A stretch of DNA of 64,000 nt from Corynebacterium comes (GTDB lineage: Bacteria; Actinomycetota; Actinomycetes; Mycobacteriales; Mycobacteriaceae): assembly GCF_009734405.1 (NCBI RefSeq), contig NZ_CP046454.1:19517-83516 (forward strand). The letters run 5' to 3'. Below are positions 32,390 to 43,013 of this stretch, in pieces. The notes beneath the pieces were generated by a model. That model was not told where the DNA came from, ran no database searches, and saw nothing but the letters and a program-made list of their open reading frames with translations. A program made the translations under genes and the position numbers. The first letter of the stretch is position 1. Every line of letters begins with the position of its first letter.

Positions 32390-32736
32390 TTGACCTCCGC
32401 CAAGCCGGGAAATGATCGCCTTCGCCCCATAGGGCGATCATTTCTCAGTTGCGGGCAAAACGGGGCCCTCCAAAAGTGCCTCGGATTAGGTTTTTCGGTT
32501 CCCCAGGAACTGAGACATCCGTGGATGTGCTATAAAATGCCAGGTCAAGAACTGATGACGTTAGCTAAGGGGTCTGGACAGGCTCATCGGGTAAGAGGTG
32601 CAATACCCCTTCCCAGCACCTCTGGAATATGCCTTGCGATCCGGCAAACTGGGGTCGGTCGGCCCGGCAGGGTGGTTGCATGGCAAGTCGGGGACGAGGT
32701 CCCTTCCAGTGGTTGACGTGTGACAAAGGAATCAAG
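32390..32736. other. Intergenic region after the DUF305 gene
   Basis: Apart from the terminator at 32410 no gene is recognised. AGAGGTGC and GCACCTCT (near 32594-32624) can pair around an ATACCCC element. A ribosome site AAAGGA at 32725-32730 serves the cupin gene. Confidence 0.4.
32410..32443 (+). terminator. Rho-independent terminator of the DUF305 gene
   Basis: AAATGATCGCC (32410-32420) pairs with GGCGATCATTT (32433-32443) around a 12-base loop, ending in TTTCTC. It lies 20 bp after the stop codon. Confidence 0.85.
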
Positions 32737-33033
32737 ATGGAATCTGCAGGACGACCCAGAGTGACGCCGTTGGAAGAAGGAAGGCTGTTTGTCACCAAAC
32801 GGATGGAAGCGACGGCGGGAATTTCCTGGCCCAGGCACCGGGCCTCCGTCGAATCAGTGCTCGTCGTCACCGAGGGGCGATGTATTGTTCATTTCCCTGA
32901 CACCGATCATGGGATCAGTGCGGGAAACAGTCTGGTTATTCCTGCTGAGGTTTGGCACGAGATTATGGCAGATCCAGAGTTTAAGGCTGTCCACATCATG
33001 CCGAAGGAGATCCGGTTTACCTTCTCCCAGTGA
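32737..33033 (+). CDS. Small cupin-domain protein
   Basis: From ATG 32737 (AAAGGA six bases upstream) the product has 98 residues with a single cupin barrel: an RHRASVESVLVVTEGRCIVH stretch carrying the first motif, and IPAEVWHEIMADPEFKAVHI with the second, including His residues for a metal site. No signal peptide is present. The function is open; single-domain cupins near resistance genes may sense or bind metals or small molecules. It is monocistronic between a terminator and an ArsR gene. The frame extends 36 codons upstream without support. Confidence 0.65.
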   Translation: MESAGRPRVTPLEEGRLFVTKRMEATAGISWPRHRASVESVLVVTEGRCIVHFPDTDHGISAGNSLVIPAEVWHEIMADPEFKAVHIMPKEIRFTFSQ

Positions 33034-33190
33034 CCGCTCCCCTTGCTGGGGCTGAGTCGTCTATCCGGGTATCCGCCACCAGGTGGTCAGCCTTGTGTGC
33101 CACACCGGATCCAGCCCCATAGTCAGCCACGCCCTCCAAATCGTAAAGAGTCGTTAAACCCTTGCCCTGCCTCCCAGATCATGAAATCAT

Positions 33191-33586
33191 ATGCATATGA
33201 ATGCAGGTGATCATCCGAGTGTCGCCGCGGACAGTGACTACGTGGAGCTGGCCGTGGAAATGTTTGCCATGCTGGCCGACCCGACCCGGGTGCGCATCAT
33301 CCTGGCCCTGCAGGAGACGGAACTATCTGTCGGTGAGCTTGCCGAGATCGTGGCCAAGTCCCCGGCGGCGGTTTCCCAGCATCTGGCCAAGTTACGTCTG
33401 GCGAGGATGGTGGCCACCCGCCAGGAGGGCAAGCGGGTGTTCTACCGCCTGGCCAATGAACATGCCCGCCAACTGGTGACCGATGCGATCTTCCAGGCCG
33501 AGCACGCCGTGGAAGCCGAACCCCACCACCACCGGCAGAGTTTTCCGGCACCGGCCACCAGGCTCAGCGATCAGGCCGGATCATGA
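33191..33586 (+). CDS. ArsR/SmtB-family metal sensor
   Basis: A 131-residue winged-helix repressor (LAVEMFAMLADPTRVRIILA, SPAAVSQHLAKLRLARMVAT, then the wing RQEGKRVFYRLANEHA). The C-terminal helix carries Asp and His (DAIFQAEHAVEAEPHHH), the alpha-5 pattern of Zn/Ni/Co sensors rather than the Cys sites of CmtR. AT-rich ATATGCATATGAATG around the start (about 33189-33203) is a plausible self-operator. It overlaps the next MFS gene (ATGA), and a CDF gene follows, so it probably controls Zn2+, Co2+ or Ni2+ export. Confidence 0.88.
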   Translation: MHMNAGDHPSVAADSDYVELAVEMFAMLADPTRVRIILALQETELSVGELAEIVAKSPAAVSQHLAKLRLARMVATRQEGKRVFYRLANEHARQLVTDAIFQAEHAVEAEPHHHRQSFPAPATRLSDQAGS

Positions 33587-34827
33587 TCGAGGTACTGCGT
33601 AACCCCTCCTACGCGAAACTGTTTTCCGCCCAGATCATCGCCCTGGTGGGCACCGGGCTGCTGACCGTGGCCCTGGGTCTGCTGGCCTTCGATATTGCCG
33701 GCGGCAACGCCGGAGTAGTGCTCGGTACCGCGCTGACCATCAAGATGATCGCCTACGTCACCGTCTCCCCGGTCATGTCCGCGCTGACCGCCCGCCTGCG
33801 CCGCAAGCCGGTGCTGGTGAGCTCTGACCTGCTGCGCATGGTGGTGGCCCTGGCCCTGCCGATGGTGGATCAGGCCTGGCAGATCTACGTGCTGATCTTC
33901 ATCCTGCAGTCCGCCTCCGCGACGTTCACTCCGGCCTTCCAGGCAGTCATCCCTGAGGTGCTGCCTGATGAACGCCACTACACCCGTGCCTTGTCGCTGT
34001 CCCGGCTGGCCTATGACCTCGAGTCCCTGCTCAGTCCGGTGATCGCGGCGGCGCTGCTGACGGTGATGGTCTACAACAATCTCTTCCTGGGCACCGCCCT
34101 GGGGTTTCTCACCTCCACTGTGCTGGTGCTGGTCACCCGTTTCCCGGCTGTGCCTCCGACCGAGCCCGTCCCCTTCATGGACCGGTTGACGCTGGGGGCC
34201 CGAATTTTCTGGCGCACCCCACAGCTACGCAGTCTGTTGGCCATGAACCTGGTCGTGGCGGCCGCCAGCGCCATGGTGATCGTCAATACCGTCGTTCTGG
34301 TCCAGGGGTATCTGCAGCGTTCGGAGGCCGATGTCGCGCTGCTGCTGGCCGCCTACGGGGCCGGATCCATGATCATCGCCCTGGTCGTCCCTTGGCTCCT
34401 GGACCAGGTGGCTGATGAGCGGCCAGTGATGCTCCCCGGGGCCATCCTCCTGCCGGTGGGCCTCGTGTCAGTCGCCGCTGCGATCGCTTTGCCCACCGGC
34501 CCGGGACAGTGGGCGGGACTGCTCCTCGTCTGGTTGGCGCTCGGGGCAGCGACCTCCCTGGTTCTCACCCCGTCGGCCCGTCTGCTGCGCCGTGCCAGCA
34601 CCGAGGACAACCGTCCGGCGGTCTTCGCCGCCCAGTTCTCCCTGTCCCACGCCTGTTTCCTGCTCACCTATCCTGCCGCGGGAGCCCTCGGGGCCTGGCT
34701 GGGGCTGTCCGTCACCGCACTCATCCTGGCCGGCCTCGGACTGCTCGGGACAGTCTGGGCCGTCGTGGCCTGGGGCCCGAACCCCCGACCCACCCCCACG
34801 CACCCGTCCATCACAACCAGGCGGTAG
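33583..34827 (+). CDS. MFS transporter, metal-efflux candidate
   Basis: A 414-residue protein with twelve hydrophobic segments and an MFS loop-2-type basic motif (SALTARLRRKPVLVSSDLLR). It starts at the ATG overlapping the stop of the preceding ArsR gene and is therefore translationally coupled to it. MFS proteins paired with alpha-5-type ArsR sensors and CDF exporters are often Ni/Co exporters, but the substrate cannot be read from the sequence. The last 15 residues are Pro/Thr-rich and cytoplasmic. The truncated CDF gene begins 22 bp later. Confidence 0.8.
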   Translation: MIEVLRNPSYAKLFSAQIIALVGTGLLTVALGLLAFDIAGGNAGVVLGTALTIKMIAYVTVSPVMSALTARLRRKPVLVSSDLLRMVVALALPMVDQAWQIYVLIFILQSASATFTPAFQAVIPEVLPDERHYTRALSLSRLAYDLESLLSPVIAAALLTVMVYNNLFLGTALGFLTSTVLVLVTRFPAVPPTEPVPFMDRLTLGARIFWRTPQLRSLLAMNLVVAAASAMVIVNTVVLVQGYLQRSEADVALLLAAYGAGSMIIALVVPWLLDQVADERPVMLPGAILLPVGLVSVAAAIALPTGPGQWAGLLLVWLALGAATSLVLTPSARLLRRASTEDNRPAVFAAQFSLSHACFLLTYPAAGALGAWLGLSVTALILAGLGLLGTVWAVVAWGPNPRPTPTHPSITTRR

Positions 34828-34849
34828 CCCCTGGAAGGATCTGACATCC

Positions 34850-35757
34850 ATGAAGTCTCTCGGCAGTAATCATCACAATGACTACCTGCTGCTCATCCGG
34901 TTCATGTATCTCTCCGTGGCGGCGGCGGTGGTGACCATCGGATTGAAGATGATTGCGGCCTCCGTCACCGGGTCCGTGGGCTTCTTATCCGACGCTCTGG
35001 AATCGGTGGTCAACCTCGTGACGGCGGTCATTGCAGTCATCGCCTTGACTGTCGCCGCCCGTCCCGCGGATGCCAACCACAACTTCGGCCACGGGAAAGC
35101 CGAGTACTTCTCCGCACTGGTCGAAGGTGCCATGATCCTCCTCGCGGCGGTGCTGATCATCTGGACCTCAGGGCAACGACTGCTGGCCCCGCACCCCTGG
35201 AAGAGGTCGGGATCGGTCTGGTTCTGACCACGGCCGCCCCCGTCATCAACCTCATCGTTGGGATGGTGTTGATCCGGATGGGTAAAAGGCACCGCTCGGT
35301 CACCCTCCAGGCCGATGGCCAGCACCTGATGACGGATGTGTGGACCTCAGTCGGCGTGCTCGTCGGGATCGCCGCTGTCTGGCTGACCGGCTGGCTGTGG
35401 TTTGACCCGATCATCGCCCTGCTGGTCGGCGCCAACATCTTGTTCACCGGCTACCGTCTGCTGCGCAGCCCACTGAGCAACCTGCTCAGCCGGTCCCTCC
35501 CCGAGGAGGAGCTGACCACCCTCAATGCGGCCCTGGCTGACTTCCGGGAGGAATGCGGCGTGGCATTTCCATCCGCGCGGACCGTACAGTCAGGCCGTCA
35601 CCGACATGCTTTCGTGGTGATGGCGGTCCCCGGTGACTGGAGCGTGAATATGACCCACGAGCTGGCCCACGATCTCGAGGACGCCATCGCCGCGGCTCTG
35701 CCCGGGACAGAGACCTTCATCCACGTCGAACCCCTGGCGGGCAGTGATGCGCATTGA
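34850..35757 (+). pseudogene. CDF-family cation efflux gene with one frameshift
   Basis: The frame from ATG 34850 encodes the first helices of a CDF transporter (GSVGFLSDALESVVNLVTAV with the helix-2 Asp, then ANHNFGHGKAEYFSALVEGA with HxxD-like and His residues). It then shifts near 35187-35195, where cccc-g-cacccc appears to have lost one base. The other frame continues PLEEVGIGLVLTTAAPVINL, then LQADGQHLMTDVWTSVGVLV with the second HxxxD site, and the cytoplasmic C-terminal domain to 35757. Zn2+/Co2+/Fe2+ export was the original role. The single G/C-run indel could be a sequencing error, a phase-variable tract or true inactivation. Confidence 0.85.
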
Positions 35758-35992
35758 CTGTCCCTAGATCTCACTCCTTTCTCAGGGGCGAAGATCTGTT
35801 CGCTGAATGCGCCGTGCCCAGGCCGTCAAGGTCCGGGTTCGCCTCGCGCCCCACGCAGCCGTGCGTGTTCTGCCGTCTCGCGGCGAAAACTGTTGCGACG
35901 GTCACCGGGGACGCGCCACCTTCTCCGCTGAATCCACGGATCTGCGGGCCACCCTGATATGCGGGGGTTCGTGAGCTAGTTTGTTCGTTCGG

Positions 35993-36337
35993 TTAGGAGC
36001 GGGCGAAGCGGGCGATGGCATCGGTGACTTCCTGAAATTTCGCGTCTGCAGCCTCGCCTCCCGACTGGGCGGCATCGCGCACGCAGTGCCTCATGTGGTC
36101 ATCGAGCAGGCCCAGGGCGACATTGCGCAGGGCGGAGTTGACCGCGGAGACCTGGGTGAGGATATCGATGCAGTACTGCTCCTCGTCGACCATGCGGTGT
36201 ATGCCCCGGACTTGGCCCTCGATGCGCTTGAGGCGGGCAAGGTAGCGGTCCTTATCGTTGATGTAGCCGTGAGTGGTATGGCAGGTGCCTGCCGCTTCGT
36301 CACTAGGGACGGTCTGATCAGGGGTGAGGGCATTCAT
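35993..36337 (-). CDS. csoR: CsoR copper-sensing repressor
   Basis: A 114-residue four-helix protein with the full copper site: Cys56 (EEQYCIDIL), His81 and Cys85 (DDHMRHCVRD), plus the usual YLARLKRIEGQVRGIHRMVD start. Cu(I) binding releases it from GC-rich palindromes flanked by TATA. It is last in the minus-strand order copZ, copA, csoR, 89 bp after copA. Three matching operators are in the window: before copA, before copZ, and before the second copZ-copB unit at 51.8 kb. Confidence 0.95.
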   Translation of the reverse strand: MNALTPDQTVPSDEAAGTCHTTHGYINDKDRYLARLKRIEGQVRGIHRMVDEEQYCIDILTQVSAVNSALRNVALGLLDDHMRHCVRDAAQSGGEAADAKFQEVTDAIARFARS

Positions 36338-36426
36338 GGGGGTCTCCTTGCTAAAAAGGGGCCGGCTGGTAAGTCGTGGGGTTAGTGAGAAGTTCGATCA
36401 GGATGGCAGGCGTGAGGGAAGGTGGA

Positions 36427-38784
<2,358 letters not shown>

Positions 38785-38863
38785 TTATCAGTCCTCAGGG
38801 AGAGTGCATCGGTAATTATTGTCCGGTGCGGGCGGCAATCCCCGCCTTCCATAACCCTAACCA

Positions 38864-38882
38864 TATACCCCTGGGGGGTATA
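38864..38882. promoter_or_regulatory. CsoR box before copA
   Basis: TATACCCCTGGGGGGTATA, a G/C-core palindrome with TATA ends, the recognised CsoR operator type. It lies between copZ and copA, giving copA its own copper-inducible promoter. Confidence 0.88.
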
Positions 38883-38923
38883 AAGCAAGGGTGGGTGATG
38901 TCCGCGAATCTGTGGATGAAAAC

Positions 38924-38963
38924 GGGCCCGGCCCCGCTGTGACGCAGTGCGGCGGCCGGGCCC
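38924..38963 (-). terminator. Terminator after copZ
   Basis: GGGCCCGGCC (38924-38933) pairs with GGCCGGGCCC (38954-38963). On the minus strand the hairpin is followed by GTTTTC. It lies 12 bp downstream of the copZ stop and separates it from copA. Confidence 0.8.
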
Positions 38964-38975
38964 TGGGGGTGGGAA

Positions 38976-39185
38976 CTAGGGCTTGAGGGTGTAGCCGGCC
39001 TCCTTGATGGCGGCGGTGACATCCTCGTCAGTGAAGTTCTCTCCGGTTACCTCCACGCGGCCGGTGCCGGGGTTCGCTTCCACGGAGTTCACGCCTGCCA
39101 CCTCGCGGATCTCTTCCTCGACGGAAGACTTGCAGTGTCCGCAGGTCATACCTTTGACCATGTAGTTCTTGGTGACGGTTGCCAT
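38976..39185 (-). CDS. copZ: CopZ copper chaperone
   Basis: A 69-residue single HMA domain with MVKGMTCGHCKSSVEEEIRE (Cys15 and Cys18 bind Cu(I)), the central SVEANPGTGRVEVTG strand and the closing AIKEAGYTL. It carries Cu(I) in the cytosol and delivers it to CopA or CsoR. GAAAGGACATTCAC-type spacing places a ribosome site before the ATG at 39185. It has its own CsoR box about 85 bp upstream and a terminator behind. Confidence 0.97.
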   Translation of the reverse strand: MATVTKNYMVKGMTCGHCKSSVEEEIREVAGVNSVEANPGTGRVEVTGENFTDEDVTAAIKEAGYTLKP

Positions 39186-39265
39186 GTGAATGTCCTTTCA
39201 GGGGGGTGGGGCCGGAGGTGGCGAAGTGGCGTCAGTGCTGGGGCACCCCTTCGACTATCCTCCAA

Positions 39266-39288
39266 TTTATACCCATGGGGGGTATAAA
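39266..39288. promoter_or_regulatory. CsoR box before copZ
   Basis: TTTATACCC (39266-39274), AT, and GGGGGGTATAAA (39277-39288) form the second CsoR-type palindrome. It should confer copper induction on copZ. Confidence 0.88.
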
Positions 39289-39312
39289 TCAAGGAGGTGG
39301 GCAATCAGGGCA

Positions 39313-39430
39313 AGTGCAGGGTCTGGGTGCACTCGAAACACGCTGTGATGCCTTCCGGTCAGTGTCTCCTTGTCGCTCGGGCTCAGGTCTTTCGGGTGGT
39401 GTCCGGCATGGTGCGTGCGTGATGGGTCAT
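39313..39430 (-). pseudogene. 5' relic of a copper-storage (DUF326) gene
   Basis: From the minus-strand ATG at 39430 the first codons (MTHHARTMPDTT) match the intact copper-storage gene at 63.9 kb. The reading frame breaks after 15 codons through small indels, and similarity ends near 39313. The upstream promoter region is also conserved (39431-39510 against 63922-64000). It is a decayed partial duplicate lying directly upstream of the copZ operator. Confidence 0.8.
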
Positions 39431-39510
39431 GCTGTGCTCCCTATCTCGCGTCGATCCGGAAAAGCCGGTCGAGCCAGCTTGACCACACTCTCGACCCTAG
39501 GGGCCTCCCG
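39331..39510. repeat. Diverged direct repeat of 63831-64000
   Basis: About 170 bp covering the promoter and first codons of the copper-storage gene are present in the same orientation at both places. The upstream part (for example CTCCCTATCTCGCGTCGATC and ACACTCTCGACCCTAGGGG) is almost identical; the coding part has substitutions and indels. Confidence 0.85.
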
Positions 39511-39893
39511 GCGGGACTCGGGGGTTGAACCATGAAGATTTCATGAAGAAATCCATTCTCCATCCCGCGGCTGTGGCGCTGGAGGGGCGGCCCCAATACC
39601 TGCCCCTACTTCCCTGGGGATGGGCCCGCCCTCTGCGGGCTGTGACCAGCCATTTCCGAGTGTCACCTGGGGTTGTCTCCGGGTGCGGAAGCCCGGTCGC
39701 CAGGCTCGTGCACGTGTCGCGGGGAGTGGAAACTCGTGCCCGCTGAGGGTCAGGGCCCGCGTGTTTTCCCTGGGGAATGCGCGGACAGAGGGGTTGTCGG
39801 GGTGGGGCATCTGCAATTGAAGCGCTATTGTCATCTCGGAACGATAACGCCATGATCACAATCCCGCATAGGGAAACGACGGAAGAAGATTCA
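39431..39893. other. Intergenic region before M23 copy 3
   Basis: No gene supported. It holds the old copper-storage promoter (39431-39510), the CopR-like repeat at 39533 and, near 39836-39857, an AACGATAAC..GATCAC element related to the sites before the other M23 genes. Confidence 0.5.
39533..39552. promoter_or_regulatory. CopR-type direct repeat
   Basis: TGAAGATTT, spacer CA, TGAAGAAAT: the 9-2-9 direct repeat also seen at 17624 and 49897. It lies about 100 bp upstream of the copper-storage relic (minus strand) and 340 bp before M23 copy 3. The corresponding position for the intact storage gene falls just beyond the window. Confidence 0.65.
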
Positions 39894-40640
39894 ATGCGAC
39901 TGACGGCTCAGCGGGCTCCCCGAGGAAAACATCGCAAGATCACCACCTCGCAGACCAAGGGGCGCGTGGCACTGGTGGCCGTGGCCGCCAGCGCGGTCTC
40001 CTCGGCCGGGATCGGTGGGGCTACTGCCGCCACGCTGCAGGCCCAGGATGAGGCCCCGGCGTCTTCGGAGGTCACCACCGTCGATGTAGAGCTGGCCGCC
40101 AATGACGCCGCCTTGTCCTTCGATGCGACGCAGGTGGCACCGCAGATCTTGGCGATCCCGGAGTATAAGCCGGTAGCCAACGTCGACGAGCAGTTGGACA
40201 AGGCGGTGGAATACGCCGTCGAACGTACCGAGGCTGACCGTGCCGCCCGTGCGCCCTCCGTGGTCAAGCCGGCCGAGGGCATCTTCACCTCGGATTTCGG
40301 TATGCGCTGGGGAAGTCTGCACCAAGGTATTGACATCGCCAACGCGGTGGGCACCCCCATTCTCGCAGCCATGGGAGGCACCGTCATTGACTCCGGTCCG
40401 GCCTCCGGTTTCGGCCAGTGGATCCGCATCCAGCACGACGATGGCTCCATTGCTGTCTACGGCCACATGGAAACCCTCGACGTCAGCGTCGGTGAGAAGG
40501 TCACCGCCGGCCAGAAGATCGCCGGCATGGGTAACCGAGGATTTTCCACCGGGTCCCACCTGCATTTTGAGCTCTACCCCACCGGCAGCGGCGCTGTCGA
40601 CCCGACCCCGTGGTTCGCCGAGCACGGCATCACCTTCTAA
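39894..40640 (+). CDS. M23-family peptidoglycan endopeptidase, copy 3
   Basis: From ATG 39894 behind GGAAGAAG, 248 residues: basic n-region and signal segment nearly identical to copy 2 (MRLTAQRAPRGKHRK, then AGIGGATAATLQAQ), a shorter linker without the Ala array, and the M23 domain with small differences (DFGMRWGSLHQGIDIANAVG, ending TPWFAEHGITF). The zinc ligands are kept. It divides the csoR-copAZ block from the cytochrome maturation block, as copies 1 and 2 divide other blocks. Confidence 0.92.
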   Translation: MRLTAQRAPRGKHRKITTSQTKGRVALVAVAASAVSSAGIGGATAATLQAQDEAPASSEVTTVDVELAANDAALSFDATQVAPQILAIPEYKPVANVDEQLDKAVEYAVERTEADRAARAPSVVKPAEGIFTSDFGMRWGSLHQGIDIANAVGTPILAAMGGTVIDSGPASGFGQWIRIQHDDGSIAVYGHMETLDVSVGEKVTAGQKIAGMGNRGFSTGSHLHFELYPTGSGAVDPTPWFAEHGITF

Positions 40641-41245
40641 CCTCCCCCCCGAGAACACCCGTCCTTAGTCCCCAGCCCACTCCGGGGTCTGGATGATAGA
40701 CACGGTCCAGGTCATCGCTGACTGTGGGCCGGTCTGAATGCTCGCCCCGGGAGAGTTGCGGGGACTGTTGATCTTCACACTGCTGGAGGCTCAGGGGGAA
40801 TCTTCGGGTTGATCCCCGGGCATAGCGCTGGCCGTTGACGTCACGGCTCCAGAAAACCGCCCACCGATACAAGGCACGATCGATGCGCGTATTGCTTTAG
40901 CTGCTGCCGGTGACGAGACAGTGATGGGTGTGGTCATGACCACCAGCTTCCGGCTTCTGCCCCTGTGACCGGTGGTATCCCCGCGGAGGTCCGAGCGTCG
41001 GTCCTTCTTTTGGACCTGTCGCAAAAGCATGCCGCCACTCGCTCGATAGAGCAACGCAGGGAATGTCTTCGGGGTGTACTCAGTTTTTCTCCGGCCTCCA
41101 GTGGAGGAGCTCGGCAGTACCGGGCTTTGCCCCATTATCGGGGAATGATCTTGTCCCCAGGGCTATCATTGCCGGGTTGTTTCATGGCCACTGTCCGGGC
41201 TCCACAGCCTCTCCAGGGACGTCAGACTAGTCCCTCAAGCTGCCA
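40641..41245. other. 605-bp region with decayed coding traces
   Basis: No intact gene. A plus-strand segment near 40800-40968 reads SPGIALAVDVTAPENRPPIQ, then GTIDARIALAAAGDETVMGV and stop. It looks protein-like but has an in-frame stop upstream and no start, so it may be a relic. I recognise neither that nor the remainder, and see no tRNA or repeat. Confidence 0.4.
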
Positions 41246-42946
41246 TCATGCGGGTTCGTCAGACGCAGCAAGGGCGAGCGTCTCGTCGACGTAGAAAGGT
41301 GGTGACGGAATCTGCCTTGAGGAGATACCTCCATGACCCCGTCTTCTCCTGAGCCAGTTGACGAGATCAGAAACCAGCGGCCACGCAAGAGCCAATAACG
41401 CGAGAACCAACATGGGCGTATCCCCCATTCGCGCGTACGGCGTCAAGCCAGTATGAAGTGGAACAGTTGCCGTCAGTAGTTCGCTTGTGCTCAAGTCACT
41501 GAGTTGTGACACTGTTCCGTCGGGCTGGATGATGGCCGAGTACCCGGTGGGGGCAGCCTGGAGAACTGTGCGGCCAAACTCGCTGGCACGCATCCGGGAC
41601 GCGGCCACTTCAATGGCGGGTACTTCCTCGGTCACAAATGATGCGGCGTTAGTCGGGGCGAGCAGCAGCTGCCCACCATTGCGGACGGCGTCGGCAACCC
41701 GGTCGGCGAAGAACACCTCATAAGAAATGACGATCCCCAGTCGTGGTGCCTCGCTGGGATCGAGCACCGCCGGGCCCTCGCCGATAACGGCGTCGCGGGG
41801 GATGAACCGTGCGTCGTCACTGAGTCGTTCAATCAGGTTGCGCATGGGGAGATACTCGCCGAATGGCACACGGTGGTGCTTCTCATAGCGTCCCGACCGG
41901 GTGCCGTCTGGTCCCCATAATATGGATGCGTTCCGGAAATGCTCACCGTCGGACTCGGTAATACCGACCACGACGTTCGTGTCGAGCTGGCGGGCCAGCT
42001 CGGCAAAAGATGCATCAACAACCGTCCCATCGACCGTCTCGTCGACATTGGCGACGTTTTCGGGCAGCAGAACCAGATCAGGGTCCCCAGTGATGTCTCC
42101 GGCAGCTTGTAAATGCCGGCGGGTGGTATCAAACGGATCGGTATTGACCGCGCGAAGCCCGCGGGGTCCACCACCCTGCACGAGGACGACCTTCAGGGTG
42201 TCTTCTACCGCATCATCGACGATCGCCGGCGCGAACCCCGGGACAGCGAGTACCACAACAATTGCGACTACGGATAGGCCACGGGCTCGTTGCGGCTCGA
42301 GAATGACAGCGGCAACTACGGCCCCGGTAACTGCAGCCAGCGCGGTCGCCAGGAGAGTCCCACCCAGGGGTGCTGCAGCCATAAACGGACCGTCGGCCTG
42401 GCTGTATCCGAAAGCAGGAAGCGGAAAACCACCGAATGGGAACCGGTGTTGCACCGCTTCCAGCATCACCAGGGCAGCAGGGGTGAGCAGCCACCAGACA
42501 GGCCAGCGACGGCGAAAAGCTGGCTCGCTAGAAGATACCGCGGCAACCAGCATTAATAACAGCGTCTGGATGGCAACAACAGCAACGTATCCGGCAGTAT
42601 TAAAGTCGGTGAGCCAACGCAGAGCAAGAGCGTAGTGGACCACCCCGCCCAGCACACCGAGCCACAGACGGTTGCGGAGGGGTTGACCTGCCAGCGCCAA
42701 TATGAATATAGCCACACCTACCGGGAACAGCACCCACCAACCCCGTGGGGGCAGCGCCAGCCACCACGCGACCGCGGCCCCCACCATGAGCGCGGAATGG
42801 CTGGCCAATCTACGTCCGTTAGTACCCGCTATCTCCCGGGAAATCCGGGACGTCCTCGTACCCACTGCAGTACCAGGTCTCACCGGAGAGCACGATCTTT
42901 TCTGGACCGCTGATGAGCCGTGAACAGGAACAATCCTTCCAGCCAT
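41246..42946 (-). CDS. Apolipoprotein N-acyltransferase homologue lacking the catalytic Cys
   Basis: A 566-residue Lnt-type protein: six or seven N-terminal membrane helices (to about residue 240), then a nitrilase-like domain, then a last helix (MLVLALLALAWPLVSDLVNW). Two members of the Lnt triad are visible, Glu296 in LLPENVAN and Lys356 in YEKHHRVPFGEYLP. The third, expected as Cys in ICYE, is Ser408 (IVISYEVFF, codon TCT at 41725-41723). Serine normally cannot form the thioester, so it may be inactive in N-acylation or altered. It follows the cytochrome maturation genes on the same strand, 67 bp after ccsA. Start: ATG 42946, with TTG 42955 an alternative. Confidence 0.8.
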   Translation of the reverse strand: MAGRIVPVHGSSAVQKRSCSPVRPGTAVGTRTSRISREIAGTNGRRLASHSALMVGAAVAWWLALPPRGWWVLFPVGVAIFILALAGQPLRNRLWLGVLGGVVHYALALRWLTDFNTAGYVAVVAIQTLLLMLVAAVSSSEPAFRRRWPVWWLLTPAALVMLEAVQHRFPFGGFPLPAFGYSQADGPFMAAAPLGGTLLATALAAVTGAVVAAVILEPQRARGLSVVAIVVVLAVPGFAPAIVDDAVEDTLKVVLVQGGGPRGLRAVNTDPFDTTRRHLQAAGDITGDPDLVLLPENVANVDETVDGTVVDASFAELARQLDTNVVVGITESDGEHFRNASILWGPDGTRSGRYEKHHRVPFGEYLPMRNLIERLSDDARFIPRDAVIGEGPAVLDPSEAPRLGIVISYEVFFADRVADAVRNGGQLLLAPTNAASFVTEEVPAIEVAASRMRASEFGRTVLQAAPTGYSAIIQPDGTVSQLSDLSTSELLTATVPLHTGLTPYARMGDTPMLVLALLALAWPLVSDLVNWLRRRRGHGGISSRQIPSPPFYVDETLALAASDEPA

Positions 42947-43013
42947 CCACCGCAACTTTCAATGCTTTTCCGCGTCTCTGAAGGTGTCCACCCGACTGCT
43001 GATGAAGCCGGAT

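Noticed and set aside
40791..41135. 114-codon minus-strand frame in the 40.6-41.2 kb gap
   Set aside because: No start context or recognisable motif; plus-strand traces there look slightly more protein-like but are also broken.
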